Shown: positions 1-11,283 of the stretch, one piece after another
Layout: each line of letters starts with the position of its first letter
How positions within the stretch are numbered: position 1 is the stretch's first letter
Origin: Blastobasis lacticolella
Taxonomy: Eukaryota; Arthropoda; Insecta; Lepidoptera; Blastobasidae
Reading direction: 5' to 3'
DNA length: 64,000 nucleotides
Assembly: GCA_905147135.1 (NCBI GenBank)
Contig: LR990043.1
Span: forward strand, 6,545,057 to 6,609,056
Notes under the pieces: model-generated
Database searches by the model: none
What the model was told of the DNA's origin: nothing
Seen by the model: only the letters and a program-made list of their open reading frames with translations
Translations under genes and position numbers: made by a program

Positions 1-140
1 ATCACACATCATGATCCAATCTGGTCAGGTTCCCCTGTTAACAGATTCTTTACTGTTTTGTTACTGTCCTATTATATGATCTGCCAAATTCTGGATTGTG
101 GCCTAGGCTGACCCTGGATCATCGTGTGTGAGAGCAGAAC
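1..140 (+). repeat. family-B interspersed repeat, cut by window start
   Basis: ATGATCCAATCTGGTCAGGT...CTGTTAACAG...ATCTGCCAAATTCTGGATTG...GAGAGCAGAACCG. The remainder would lie before the window. Confidence 0.7.
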
Positions 141-269
141 CGTATAGATACAACATTGGAAAGGGAAAATAAATTTTGCTAGCTACATTTGGAACTTTGT
201 AATGTGTGTATAGGCAACTACGGAACCCTACACTACAGGTGGCACGACACCTCTTGGCCGATTTTTTAT

Positions 270-385
270 GCCAATCTGTAGACAGACAGGCTAGCGAGCC
301 GACTGACGGAGAGTGGTCACCGCTGCCTATGAACATTAGTTGCCCGCCTCTAGAACCCCGGCAAATGTTGCTCTGGCAATAGTGT
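270..385 (+). repeat. family-D interspersed repeat
   Basis: Diverged copy: GAGTGGTCACCGCTGCCTAT GAACATTAGTTGC. The minus-strand ORF here is incidental. Confidence 0.5.
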
Positions 386-620
386 CCGACAGAAGGCCAA
401 TTTTTGGCCGGAGCCGAAGCTGATTAATCGGCTATCGCCGCAACCTTATTGGAAAATTGTTTTCAAGATTGGGTTAAAATTAACAATACAAATTATTTTA
501 AAACTTATCATTGAAGGTTTATAATAGGTAACTGTATAATAATGAAAGGTAATTTAAACCGTCTTTAGAAGTCGATGCAGAGATGGTAAAAAAAATTACT
601 ATGAACTAGAAAGGAATTTG
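380..620 (+). repeat. family-I (GCCGAAGCC) interspersed repeat
   Basis: GGCCGGAGCCGAAGCTGATT AATCGGCTATCGCC, then an AT-rich body ending GATGGTAAAAAAAATTACT. Copies at 43230 and 54205(-); scraps at 19745 and 29650. Confidence 0.65.
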
Positions 621-739
621 ACTACCATACCAATTGTAAGTGTAATTCTATTTTCATTATTGTCAATAGGTAGTCTCTAGTACCCAATTTATAATAACTT
701 TTTTAAATTAATGTGTCCATCGATAGAAAAAGCTCATCC

Positions 740-880
740 ACAACCACCGGCCACCGTGAGTCGCTCCCGAGCACCACGCAACCTGCCCTCAGCCAATTTA
801 GCCCCGGAAGCAGGTAGTTAGGTAGCGCGTGACGTCACTCCTTGGCACCGCTGGGGCTGCGGCTTGTGGAAACGCAATGA
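740..880. promoter_or_regulatory. CpG-rich patch with full TGACGTCA palindrome
   Basis: GC-rich island in AT-rich surroundings with a perfect CRE/ATF-type octamer at 830-837 and an AGCCAAT box near 791. It precedes a small ATG-to-donor frame on the plus strand. Confidence 0.25.
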
Positions 881-920
881 TAGAGGGGGCTGGATCGTCC
901 TATAGTTCTTTAATCTACTG

Positions 921-1005
921 ATGGAGTTTGGAGAGATTTTTCGTACTTATTTCAAACACGTTCGGCGGGACGCCACAATGAGTATTGGACATGGTTTTCG
1001 AAATG
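921..1005 (+). CDS. weak candidate first coding exon, product unknown
   Basis: ATG at 921, preceded in frame by TAG, opens 28 codons (start MEFGEIFRTYFKHV) and ends at GAAATG|GTAAGT, a strong donor. The preceding 740-880 is CpG-rich and contains TGACGTCA at 830-837. The short frame and lack of any identifiable downstream exon leave this weak. Confidence 0.2.
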
Positions 1006-1009
1006 GTAA

Positions 1010-1440
1010 GTGGCGTGAAATATGTTTTCAATGTCCACTTTTACCTGATTAAGAATTACTTTGACGCCACTTGCACTGCAAGGCAGGCTATATAGAATAG
1101 AACTGCCAAAAATTACATTATTTAACGTGCTTGTCTATTTCATCTTGGGCGTCTTCTATATTTAACCACAATTTACGTAATAGTAAATTAAACCATAGTC
1201 GAATTTTCGTACCGCAAACAGCTCGCCACTCGTTAGGTTTGCCTCCTAATACTTTGGTGCGTCGACAGTCTAATGTTTAAGTAGTCCGACTCTTACACCG
1301 ATTTACCGGGTTCCCACAACATATATCAATGACTCTTTTCTGAGTTATGTACATTAATAATCGGAATAAAAATTTACAAATCCATAAGATAATTAAGCAT
1401 TAAATACACACACACATACTCATGCACATTAATTGAATAC
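1010..1440. other. AT-rich non-coding stretch
   Basis: Downstream of the weak 921-1005 candidate. Nothing recognised except a family-H scrap near 1221 and an ACAC run near 1407. Confidence 0.5.
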
Positions 1441-1445
1441 AAACG

Positions 1446-1660
1446 ATGCTTACAGTGAGGGAAAACATGCGGATGAAACCTGCAAATTCTGGCAACTAGA
1501 TGTTTAACCATGATCAAATCTGGTCAGGTTCACTGTTAACATCGTCCCGGAGGTCAGATGGCAGTCGCTCAACTGTAAATATTTGATCAGCCAATTCCTG
1601 GATCGTGGTCAAGGCAGACACCGGGCCCTCGCACGCGTTATTTCATTGAGGACATTAACA
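1446..1660 (+). repeat. family-B interspersed repeat
   Basis: Starts GCTTACAGTGAGGGAAAACA and contains GGTCAGGTTCACTGTTAACA and CCTGGATCGTGGTCAAGGCA. Same family at 8303, 18867, 24668, 25420 and 63335. Confidence 0.75.
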
Positions 1661-1770
1661 CCAAGAATATTTTATTGCCTTTAGCGAAGCAAGGTTGACT
1701 AAGGTGGATGCAGGAACCCTGAGACTGGATGAACAGTCTCGTGAGCCCATTGACACCCCGTTAAGGTAAT
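1640..1770 (+). repeat. family-H scrap
   Basis: GGAACCCTGAGACTGGATGA ACAGTCTCGTGAGCCC matches the family-H end. A second scrap, GCTCGCCACTCGTTAGGTTT GCCTCCTAATAC, is at 1221-1252. Confidence 0.55.
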
Positions 1771-1779
1771 TATATATTT

Positions 1780-2555
1780 TTTGTAAATTGCCAAAGTCCA
1801 CAAACTTGTTGCCTAGAAACCAAATCGTTCTTCACAGAATTAACAGGTAATCGTTTCACATACATATACATAAAGCTCACGCCTTTGACCCACTGGAAAG
1901 GTAGGCAGATACTTTGTCTGTCAGTCACCTCTGTCGCCAGTCTGTCCTGACTGCATCACGCCTCGCATATATCCAAAATTCTTTTCATACATATTTTATT
2001 GTTGCACTCATCGGACCCCAGAACATGACTGATTTGATCAGTGAATTTTTTTTGGCTTATTCTCTTAAGGGCCGGTTTTCCAAATTCGCGCTTTATACCT
2101 ATATCTTTCGTCAATCTTCTTTCATCCATCCCTCATTATATTTTTGCGACTAATACTTGTAATCGTTTCTCTTTACGACAAGTCCGTCACCAAGACAATC
2201 AATACGACGAAGATACTACAGCAATTAGAGTAGCAATTACGTTGAAATAGAAAATGATGTTTTATTACAAGCTAATTAGTACCGCACACGGTCCCGCAAA
2301 TTCTCATAATTGCGGGCAACATTGTATGCAGGAGGCGAGCCATTTTACAGCCATCGGTGTTGCCATAAATGAGCAATAAAATCAGTGCTACACGTGATAT
2401 CACCATTAAATTGGATGGCTTCATTTTTGCAAAGCTTATGTAATTTTTTACTGTTCAGTAAAAGTTTATTCTTACTGTTCAGTAAAAATTACGCAATACG
2501 TCAGTCTTATAGGTATCAGAATTTAGAACAAAAATATTTGAGTTGTGACTATTGA
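1780..2555. other. non-coding stretch
   Basis: Two overlapping short plus-strand ORFs (79 and 69 codons) without domains. ACTGTTCAGTAAAA is repeated at 2450 and 2476. Nothing else seen. Confidence 0.5.
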
Positions 2556-2560
2556 ATGAC

Positions 2561-3012
2561 ACCCGCCTACGGCATAACTCCAGCGGACATAAAACTGTAG
2601 GCGAGTATCAATTTTAGATGTTATACATTTCCACAAATGGCTGTGTTGACACATTTTATGTCTAATTTCTAAATTCTAATTCATAATTGTATTTGATAAT
2701 TGCGGTACGGATAGTAGCATCAGATAGGCGGTAATCTTGTTTGCTATTCGTATCCTATTCATAGGATGACAGTCTAAAACCTAGAGTGCCACAAACTTAT
2801 CTGTATTAGTGACGGCGTCGCTGTTGTTGACAACAAAGTGTCATTTCAAAATGGCGACACTTAGTTCCAGTTTTGGTCACCGGGTCAGATAAGTTTGTAG
2901 CACTCTACATGATTATAAAAAAATATAGATACCTACCTACGGAATAACTACGGCGGACATAAAAATGTAGGTGAGATATTTTCACAAATGGCTGTATTTA
3001 CATTATTTATAT
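2561..3012. repeat. direct repeat pair enclosing the MITE
   Basis: 2561-2650 (CCGCCTACGGCATAACTCCA...CACAAATGGCTGTGTT) and 2931-3000 (CTACCTACGGAATAACTACG...CACAAATGGCTGTATT) are diverged direct copies, both with GCGGACATAAAA.TGTAGG. An older duplicated element, or two solo copies, into which the MITE inserted. Confidence 0.6.
2782..2907. mobile_element. short MITE with 20-bp inverted termini and TA flanks
   Basis: TA-GAGTGCCACAAACTTATCTG at the left and CAGATAAGTTTGTAGCACTC-TA at the right (one mismatch), 126 bp with flanking TA. This fits a Tc1/mariner-type deletion derivative. The interior contains AAAATGGCGACACT. Confidence 0.8.
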
Positions 3013-4260
3013 TATGTCACATGCTGTGGTAACAAATGGTAGGCATCAGGCAGCCGGCAAGCTTTTTGCCATTTTGTCGTTTAAATTTGTCAAAGAAAAG
3101 AGAAAATTCTTAGAACAACAAACCAACTTTATTTCCACAAGCCGGTATTTGCCACATTTTTAGCCTTTACGGAACAAATGCTTAAATGAGCAAAAAATAC
3201 AGGATTCCAGTTTTTAATCCGGGACAAATTAGAAACAATATTAGTTTACTTCAACTGCTTCAACACCATTTGTGAAAATTCAATTAAAAGAATCAGTGAA
3301 AAAGTGTTAGAAAGGTATTCATTATTGGATAACCATTGCAGTCTCTCTTCTACTTGTTAAAAGCATTCATAACTACTTTTGCCATCAGATGTACTAGCAA
3401 TGTCCAGACTTTCTAAATAATTTGGAATTCTTGTTTGAAATTTGAACTTGGTAATAACAAATTGAGAAAGATTGAAATACGGGATGTCAGCAACTCTACG
3501 GTATACTCTATACTTTCGAATACGTGACAACTTTTTTCTAATTTGTACCTATACTTAGGTACACTGGCACTATCTTTCTAACAGAACACAACGCAAGCCA
3601 ATGCTTGCGTTGTGTTAAATCTGCTTGGCGGTAAAATTAGATAAATGGCAGGTATGCTTTCCGTTTCCATAAAGAATCTATCTTCTATTATTATGTTCGG
3701 AATATGTTTAGGTCAATATTATCTTTTCATCTTTTTTTACAAAAGAGGAAAGATCAGGATACGGCAGATTTTACATTTTAAAATATTCACAATGCCTTAT
3801 TCAACCTATTACTTTTGTTATGGACCATAAACAATATGCCTTTCGACGTGAGCATCCTCCAAGACTGACAGACAGATGAGTTTCAAAATCTACATAGTGT
3901 TATTACAGTGTTCGATTTTTTCATAACAAAAAACAACCAGTAAAGTCGCTCACAAATATTCTGGTCTACGGCGGTTATACGAGAATTGCCTTAAGATATC
4001 GTCATCTCGTACGATAGTCGTAAATGTTCAAGAAGTTTTTTTAGATAATCCTTATTTTATACTTAATCTTTTCAGTATATTAGTACTCTTTTTACTGTTT
4101 GAAAGTATAATTGGTTTGTTAATAAGAACTATTTAATTAACTCATTACCTGCTTCAACGGCAAAAGTAAAGATGTAAAAGTAAACATAACCTAAAATATC
4201 GGTCCAGTAATAAATAAGTAACTAGGTAATACGAAAACCGCAACACATTCAATGGATATC
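3012..4260. other. AT-rich non-coding stretch
   Basis: Apart from the hairpin at 3585, nothing recognised. If the 4349-4556 exon is real, this is its intron. Confidence 0.5.
3585..3616. repeat. perfect hairpin, 14-bp arms, 4-nt loop
   Basis: AACACAACGCAAGC, loop CAAT, GCTTGCGTTGTGTT. Too short for a microRNA precursor and without a T-run terminator. Possibly the remnant ends of an element. Confidence 0.8.
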
Positions 4261-4348
4261 ATCTACAATGATATCCATTTTAAATCAATAATAGACCACA
4301 GACCAATAACGCAATAACTTTGCGCCATAAAAAAAAGTAGGAACTTAC

Positions 4349-4556
4349 CATTTCCCGGGGCCGTCGCGCCGTCGGATGTCTCAGAATCCTCAGCACCCAC
4401 TAGATGTCTGATGCTGAAGGAGGTGCTCTTCCTTGGGACCTCACTGGCCCCCGTGACGTCACACCCCTCCGTTCCGTTCAACGCACGACACTCAGCTCCG
4501 TTCACCATCCCTTCTGTCATGTCGCCGTCCTCCCCGCGACGGGTAGTCAAGTCCAT
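4349..4556 (-). CDS. candidate first coding exon with an eh1-like motif; gene unidentified
   Basis: An open frame begins at an ATG in good context (TTGAAAATGG, 4556; another in-frame ATG at 4574) and runs 69 codons plus one base to GGGAAATG|GTAAGTTC, a strong donor. The frame is CpG-rich and hydrophilic. Residues about 43-53 read KSTSFSIRHLV, resembling the eh1 (Groucho-binding) motif found near the N-terminus of many homeobox and T-box repressors. A CpG-rich promoter-like stretch lies upstream (4950-5220). No downstream exon was found in 1-4348, so the rest of the gene would be off-window. The family is not recognised; a loose likeness to Emx-type FTIESLV is only suggestive. An out-of-frame upstream ATG near 4621 also opens a short frame. 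Confidence 0.4.
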
Positions 4557-4949
4557 TTTCAATACTGGCCACACAATTTAAAATTGGTACGGAATAGACA
4601 GTCTTTTTTGTTGCGCTTGACATTTTAATCAGTCCATGTGATCGTCATTTTTTTAGTTTTCTCACGGAGGTCGTAAGGCACGTAGTGGTTGATTTTTAAC
4701 CAAACGTTTATGTAGTAAACTCAAATATTTGGTTTGAGCCAATAAAGACAAACTTCTCTTACGAAAAATTAAATGTCTATTTCTTTATTTGTCGCCATGA
4801 AAACATGACTAAAAAGTCAGCTGACATAAAAAATATTATATTTTCTCGTGCAAAATTGTTCGTAACACAAAACAACACTACAGTCCACTGTGACCACTGG
4901 CCGAACCGAACACAGACTAATAATAAGTACCCTAAACAAGGAGCTTCTT

Positions 4950-5220
4950 TATTGCAGTCGCGTAGACACTCGCCGGCGGAAACTGGCGAAAATTTGCGAG
5001 TACGCGCGACGCGCGCCGAGTCCGCGCAAGCGAGGGCGACTGGCACTCTTCCCTCCGCGACGTAAGAGTCGGCCCTCCCAAAGAGGCGGAGCCACCTTAG
5101 CCCCGCCTCCTCGCCCGACGACTTTAATCGACAATTACTTCAATTGCTCGACTTTTTCACACGATCGATTCGTTTTAATGAGAGGTAATTGCGTTTATTG
5201 ATACGGGGCCGGTGGCGGGT
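4950..5220 (-). promoter_or_regulatory. CpG-rich promoter-like segment upstream of the 4349-4556 exon candidate
   Basis: A local GC and CpG peak in otherwise AT-rich sequence, with GCGACGCGCGCCG-type runs and CCGCCTC boxes, 400-650 bp upstream of the candidate start codon. ORFs on both strands here look fortuitous. It could equally be an unrelated CpG-rich element. Confidence 0.3.
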
Positions 5221-5349
5221 AAGGTTTTTCCGTTCCGAATACAATGAAAACGACGTCCGATTAATTAGTGGATGCGCGGAGCTCTTGTTGTGCATTCGAC
5301 GTGTCGATTAGGTCGTAACAGTTGTCACGCGGTGTGATATTGGCATACG

Positions 5350-6255
5350 ATATTAACAAAAAAATACTTAAGAAAATTATCAAGCAATCTGGGGATATTA
5401 AGTGACCACCAGATAGGTTCGTTTCTTGAAGATCCCAATGTGATACCGGCTCGAAAACACTGCTGCAGAAAGATTATTCGAAATGCAGTCTAAAGTTATT
5501 TAGATTTCAGGCATTTGTTTGTTACGACAATCTTTGATATTTGCCAAATAAATGCATTCATAGCCAAGATACGGTGCTACGATCCCATCTACATGGCAAT
5601 GTATGCCACTGGACTGTATCAGATTGTAATGGAAGTGTTGGACATAACACACAGTTCACAGATTTAGTTAGAGTCAGAGCTTGGCACAACTTCGAAGGCA
5701 GCCCAAGGAAGGGAGTTTCGAAAAACTGCTTTGTGCCAGACCCGATCGAAGGCTATCTTTTAGGAAGGTTTTTCGCAATGTCCAAGCTGAGCGCTAATGC
5801 CACTTGTGGGAAGAGATCACCAGAAGCTGCATATTATTACCTACATTTATAGCAGTATTCTGTGCTTATAGAAGTTGAACTTTAGATAACGACTTGGAAA
5901 TATCAATAAACTGTACAAAACTGGCCTTAAGTATTGAAACTGGGCAATACTTAAGTACAGTTTACACGCGATTTTGTACGTTGACACGATTTTAAATGTT
6001 ACGATCGAGAAGTTGCATGTGATAGTTCTAGAATTGAGCAAGTAGCAGCCCTAAGGGTCGCTGAAGTAGCGATTTCCACACTGTGACCAATCGCCATAAA
6101 TTCTAGTTAGGGCTCAATTCAGTCGCGCTCGCAGTCCAGTCTAGATTTATAGCGATATCGCGGCGATAGCTCTCCCCACGCAGCCAATTGTCTATGAACC
6201 AGTGCGATTGGACAAATTAATATCTGATGTGAAATTGTGATTTGCTGTCGCTTCT
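5350..6255. other. non-coding stretch
   Basis: A 103-codon plus ORF at 5541-5852 is unsupported by any domain or splice signal. Otherwise only the inverted repeat at 5926. Confidence 0.5.
5926..5955. repeat. 11-bp inverted repeat
   Basis: CTTAAGTATTG and CAATACTTAAG separated by 8 nt. AT-rich, weak significance. Confidence 0.5.
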
Positions 6256-6257
6256 TT

Positions 6258-6516
6258 CCGTGTGGTGTCCGGCAGAATAGAATAGCACCAACCCCTTACA
6301 CTTATGGGTGTCGTACAAGGCGACTAATGTTTTCGAGGCATAAGATCAAGAGTCTCCGTAGTCTGGAAAATGGGCAGCAGCATTTTCCATTGTATTATTT
6401 AAACACTGCGATCTCCAACCCGCCTGCCAAGCGTGGAGATTATGGCAATAACCTCCCCTTTCGTGGGAGAGGTCCTAAATCCTGCAGTGGACTGTTACGG
6501 GCTGTGATGATGATGT
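6258..6516 (+). mobile_element. family-A SINE-like repeat, near full length
   Basis: Consensus start CCGTGTGGTGTCCGGCAGA, core CTCCAACCCGCCTGCCAAGC, end CTGCAGTGGACTGTTACGGG then (GATGAT). Length about 258 bp. The resulting ORF is not a gene. Confidence 0.85.
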
Positions 6517-6619
6517 CGCTTCTTTCAAATTGTTTGGTGTGGGTGTCGAAGTTAAATTGCCTCGTGATGCTAATCGCTCTCTGTTATTAGATGAGCCTAT
6601 TCTCAAATGTAATCTGCAA

Positions 6620-6712
6620 GGAGAAGTAAGAAGGCGGACCCGGGGCCTCGCGCTGTCAGAAAGCACAACCGGAATTAGTGCGAGGATGATGATGATTGAC
6701 AGCCTATTACAA
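6620..6712 (+). mobile_element. RTE-like LINE 3' end scrap with (GATGAT) tail
   Basis: AGAAGGCGGACCCGGGGCCT ... GAATTAGTGCGAGGATGATGATG. Same 3' end as 52285 and 54505. Confidence 0.55.
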
Positions 6713-6714
6713 TA

Positions 6715-7984
6715 ATATTGTTATTTTGAGGTAAATACCGCATGTGTAAAGACCTGGGCCTGGGCTAGTGACTGAAGTTAGCAGGACATTAACTAGGATT
6801 TTAGGTAGGTATTATCAATCTTGGTTTGTGAATATTTGTTAATTTGCTCTAACTAAGTAGTTGAGTTAGTGTTTATATTTATGTTTGTTTTTATGAATTT
6901 GCTTCAAAATTAAGCTTTATGTCCGCCAGTGTACAGATACGTACGTAACAGTGCATTAAGATTACATAAATAATTACGGGTCTGAAAGACAATTTGAACG
7001 TGAAGAAGGTGAGAGCCTCAACACTCACTTTTTGTATAAGTACTGTCGTATTTACTTTTCTTTGTAGGCAGAGCTACAACGTAGAGTTTTTATTTTATTG
7101 GTTTAATAACGAACCTACAGCGACGGCACGATCACCCGCATTTTTTCCTTGATTTAATTCCGGCAGCACCTCAAAAAACTTGACACAAATCAACATAATA
7201 CCAGAAAGATATTATCCGTCGGCGAAATGAAAAGAACTATTAACACCACAGACGTACAAAAACGGTTATTTCCTAGTTTCCATTTGCACTGAACGATTCA
7301 ATGCGCATTCAATCAAAGTCGGATAATATTTATATAGCGGACGACATCTACATATACAAATTGCAGTTTGTTTGTCCAACCAACGGTTCATTTGGCCGGC
7401 TAGAGACCTGACTCGAAGTGGTAGCTACCTGAGATAAAACCTAGACCGAAATTCATGAATAAGTATATGCACAGAGAAATTCTCATTCCAATTCATGTAG
7501 GACACATTAAAACGTCAGCCAAAAACCATTTAGCTTTGTTTATGAGATCTTTCTTGTTTCTGTAAATTTATGTAACGCAATTTGCCTATTAGTCAAAATT
7601 ATCACTTATTTATGTATATTTATGGTTGAAATTTCCAAGAGATATGAACGGGCAATAAAAGAATGAAGGTTAAGAACAGAAGTTATATTTATTAATTTTT
7701 TTGATTGCTTTTGTAAAATGTATATAATATGAAACAGTGAATACTAAAGTAGCTACTTATAGTTTATTTTTCAATATTAATTTCATCCAATTCATGTAAT
7801 GTAACAAAATATGAAATTTTGTTTAACTTAAATATTTTTAGGTGATTTCAAATAGATCCCCATTTCCAAAATCACGAACCACTTTGCTTATCACAGATAT
7901 CTTTTTCATACATTCATACGACATTATTCGTGATCGTGTCAACAAAACACATTACATCAAATAAAAAAAAACACACAAAATCTG
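6715..7984. other. AT-rich non-coding stretch
   Basis: No repeat, exon or RNA gene recognised. Confidence 0.5.
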
Positions 7985-8150
7985 ACCATATTTCGCCTTC
8001 ACTGCAGACCGAGACCAGTTAACCCTTGCTCCTCTATCTCCGCTGTCGATTGGCGCTAGGTCGGCGCGCACAAAGCCGGCGAGCCAGCGGGGCGCCCGGC
8101 TCGATTATACCCGGGATTGTGCCCGGCCTGATTCTATTTGTATGTTAATG
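7985..8150. promoter_or_regulatory. CpG-rich patch of unknown role
   Basis: GC island (GGCGCGCACAAAGCCGGCGA GCC...GGGGCGCCCGGC) in AT-rich DNA, followed by ATGTTAATGCACTCATTACC. No associated exon recognised. Confidence 0.2.
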
Positions 8151-8302
8151 CACTCATTACCACAGACAAAAACGGCCCGGGACCCGAGCGGCCACCAAAT
8201 TTATGGAGCACGAGCAAAAAGGCCGCACCGCTGCAGGGTTGATCGCTGTTGGGCTTTGTTTGGTCTCGTTACGGGTGGGTTTTTGGATTTGTAATAATGA
8301 AA

Positions 8303-8540
8303 TGGTAGGTGAGGGAAAACATAATAAAACCTGCAAACTCAGGCGACTGAATGTGTAACCATAATCCAATCACGCGATCAACATCATGGTGACGCGGTCA
8401 CGTAGGTCAGATGGCAGTCACTTCGCTGTAATTAGCTGATCTGCCATATCCTGGATCATGGTCAAGGTGGACCCCGGGCCTTCGTGTACGAGAGCAAAAC
8501 CGGAACATTAGCGCCAAGACGATTATTATTATATTATATC
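8303..8540 (+). repeat. family-B interspersed repeat
   Basis: GGTGAGGGAAAACATAATAA...GTAGGTCAGATGGCAGTCAC...CTGGATCATGGTCAAGGTGG...CGAGAGCAAAACCGGAAC. Confidence 0.75.
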
Positions 8541-8552
8541 ATAATTTTTGTA

Positions 8553-8618
8553 TGGATCTAGCTGGTCGACGTTTTTATAGTATATCACCATTTTTGCATG
8601 ATCTAGCTGGTCGACGTC
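8553..8618. repeat. short direct repeat
   Basis: GATCTAGCTGGTCGACGT occurs at 8553-8572 and again at 8599-8618. Confidence 0.7.
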
Positions 8619-8619
8619 T

Positions 8620-10795
8620 ATAATCTTCCACACAGACTGACAGACGTACGCTCATGCTGTACTAATGAGACCTGTACCTATTAAAGTACCGAACCACGAA
8701 CGATGTGCTGTGTGAACGCTGTACTTAAAACCAACATAAAAATGAACGAAAACGACTGCCAAACCAGGAACTTCCGCCTCAACGTACACATATATAATGT
8801 CTATTACAAAACCCACAGTACCTAACCATGGTAATGATATCGACATAAACGCACAGCATCATTATAGCCCAATCAAAGCTAGCGATCATCAACGAATAGG
8901 CGGTGTTTTGAAACTACAAGTCATTTTTACATACAGACAGTCAAAAGAGCCGAGGTTTTTTTCAATATACTACTGTTGTGTTTGCTCTGGGCGGCGTCGT
9001 TTGGTGCCAACATTGAATCAATAAATAGATTAGTAGCTAGACTCTTTGAAAGCGATACGCCGTCTATTAGATTGGACTTTTGGGGTTGAGCCGGTTCGAA
9101 CTGGTTTTGGTTGCGAGTTGACTAATGTATTCCGTGCCTACTTGTAGGCAGTATATTTTTAGCGCGTGTAGTATATAAACGTTTATGCTGTAGTATCATT
9201 TTTATCACCCAACGCATTATTGTCTGTATTGGCATTAACTGACGAGATTTTTCTTGAAAAATACTTATGTGTAAATCTATGTCAATATTTGACCACAGTA
9301 CCAATAAATAATGGGTGTAGGGTAAGTATAGGGTAGGTGTAGGATATATGTAGGGCAAGTATAGGGTAGGTGCATGTTAGGTGAAGCCACGAGATCGAAG
9401 TAGCGTCGGGTCCACTAATCGATAATAAATCCATATTCTTTTTCCTGTCAAATAAACACTGATCACAAAACTATATATGAAACGGAAATAGGCTAGGCAA
9501 GAAGAAAGAGAAAGGGAGAGAGTGACTTAAAGACCTTAAAAACCAAAACCACCCCAACACCACACCATTACCTCAAACAAAGCATAACCTGGCCTGCCCA
9601 CGGAGAATTGAACCCCATTTTCCAGTGGTATTATATAAAATCGGCATTATTAAAAGCCGCGGAACCCTCGACCTCCAATTTCACGGTGCCACAGCGCAGG
9701 CGACTTTCCGCAAGTCACTGACGCTCAATCATCGCCAGCTTTTGTTTCAGCCGACTGCGGTGGTGCGGTTTTTGCCCTAAGCTCTGGCGCCAAGCAGATG
9801 CTCTTGCGTTAGGGTTCATTTAACAAGTGCGCTGTCCTTGGTTGTGGTTGGTTTTGTGATGAGACGTTTTCTTCATGCCTACGGTGTGTAGTAGAAGGTA
9901 AACATACGAAACTATCATAATCATAGTCAATCCCGGTTTCTGGCAGGATCTGCTTTCCTGAACATGCTAAGCTAATATGAGGATATATATTATTGTTGAT
10001 ACTGACAAACTGAGTGACTCATACAATGCACTGAACACTTGCTAAATTTTCGACCAGTTATCAACTTAATATTTTAGCATGTGTTTCTGCAAGTAAAAAG
10101 CAATAAGATATAATTTGTGGTATTTCGATTTGTTTCTATTTCCAATCAGCATAAAAAACACTACTCAAATGCAACTATAAATATAATCATATTCATATTT
10201 ATTTGCTTCCTTGCTCTTATAATAAAGCCATAATCACTTCACGTTTGTTGTCCCCGCCATATAAAATAATTAATTAATAACAGTAAACGTCCAATATCCA
10301 AATTAATTGAAACAAGGTTTATATTAAATTAACCGTTTCTCTGTATTTGCCGGTCATGCCGTGTCGCATGGGAGTACAGATTATTTAAAAAAAAAAATGG
10401 TAAAATGGCGGGCACATGTACACGCCCACTAATTCAATTTACATCGCCTTTTATAACAGGTACTGGCAAGCACAGAAGTTCGGTGCAAACTTTAGTAAAG
10501 TAGCAGCAAAAGCTTTCTGTGCCAGCATGTGCACTACGTGGCTGGTAACATGGTAATTAATAAGCAAATTCTTTAGCGTAGATCGCAGTATAAATAACAA
10601 AAGTTTCAGGAATAAATTGTTCAGTTGGAAAGATCACTCCAAATAGCAGATTTTTGAAGAATTACAGAAATTACAAAATTAAAGACGACACAACAGGCAC
10701 TACTTATTTCTAAGAAGAAATCTCTTCCAGCAGGCCTATAGAAGAGAGACATTTAGATTATAGGGGATGAGACGTGCGCAATAGTTTAATATATA
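8620..10795. other. AT-rich intergenic stretch
   Basis: Holds the small tandem repeat at 9315 and a GC-richer patch at 9650-9800. No gene recognised. Confidence 0.5.
9315..9385. repeat. ~34-bp tandem repeat, two units, TAGGGTAGG-rich
   Basis: GTAGGG(T/C)AAGTATAGGGT AGGTG occurs twice. Superficially telomere-like but not (TTAGG)n. Confidence 0.75.
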
Positions 10796-11283
10796 TGTCG
10801 TCGCGTGAAGGAAAGGGGTGTATCAGGATCATTGTCATCAGGGTGGTGATATCAGTATTAGGTTGTATTCGTCCAGATAAATTAAAGAAAAGGTTCACAT
10901 TTACTCGACTGTATTTATTCCATTTCATTTTTGCACATCAATTATAATTTCACTAGAATTCAGAGCGGTATTACAAATGTAGGCAGTTGAGGTAATTTAC
11001 TTTCTTATTTCAAAGGTGATTTTAAAATTACTTTATTTTTAAACGTAAATAACACTTTCTATTAACGAACTTCAAACGTAAACAAACGAAATGTGGAGAC
11101 AGTTTCAAGACGCGTCACTCCTCGGCGGCGGTCGCGCCAAGAATGGCCGCCACTCGGCCCGAGTCGTGCCGTCGAGACTCTGTCAGCACGCCCCACCAGA
11201 GGGCGCACTCCCACTTCCGTTTTCATCGTCATGAGTCCGTACTATTGACCACATGAGTCCATACTATTGACCGTGATCCGTCA
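10796..11283. repeat. left LTR (488 bp)
   Basis: Starts TGTCGTCGCG and ends GTGATCCGTCA. The right part is CpG-rich with an internal repeat (ATGAGTCCGTACTATTGACC then ATGAGTCCATACTATTGACC). Preceded by TATA at 10792-10795. Confidence 0.9.

Noticed and set aside
4777..5201. Overlapping ORFs on both strands at 4.8-5.2 kb
   Set aside because: Produced by high GC and few stops; Arg/Pro-rich peptides with no domain. Better read as promoter-like DNA.
6237..6590. 117-codon plus ORF containing [20 protein letters not shown]
   Set aside because: Same peptide occurs at 17415 and 18063(-); it is translated family-A repeat, not a protein gene.
9300..9390. Interstitial telomere
   Set aside because: Unit is TAGGGTAGGTG-like, two copies only, not (TTAGG)n.
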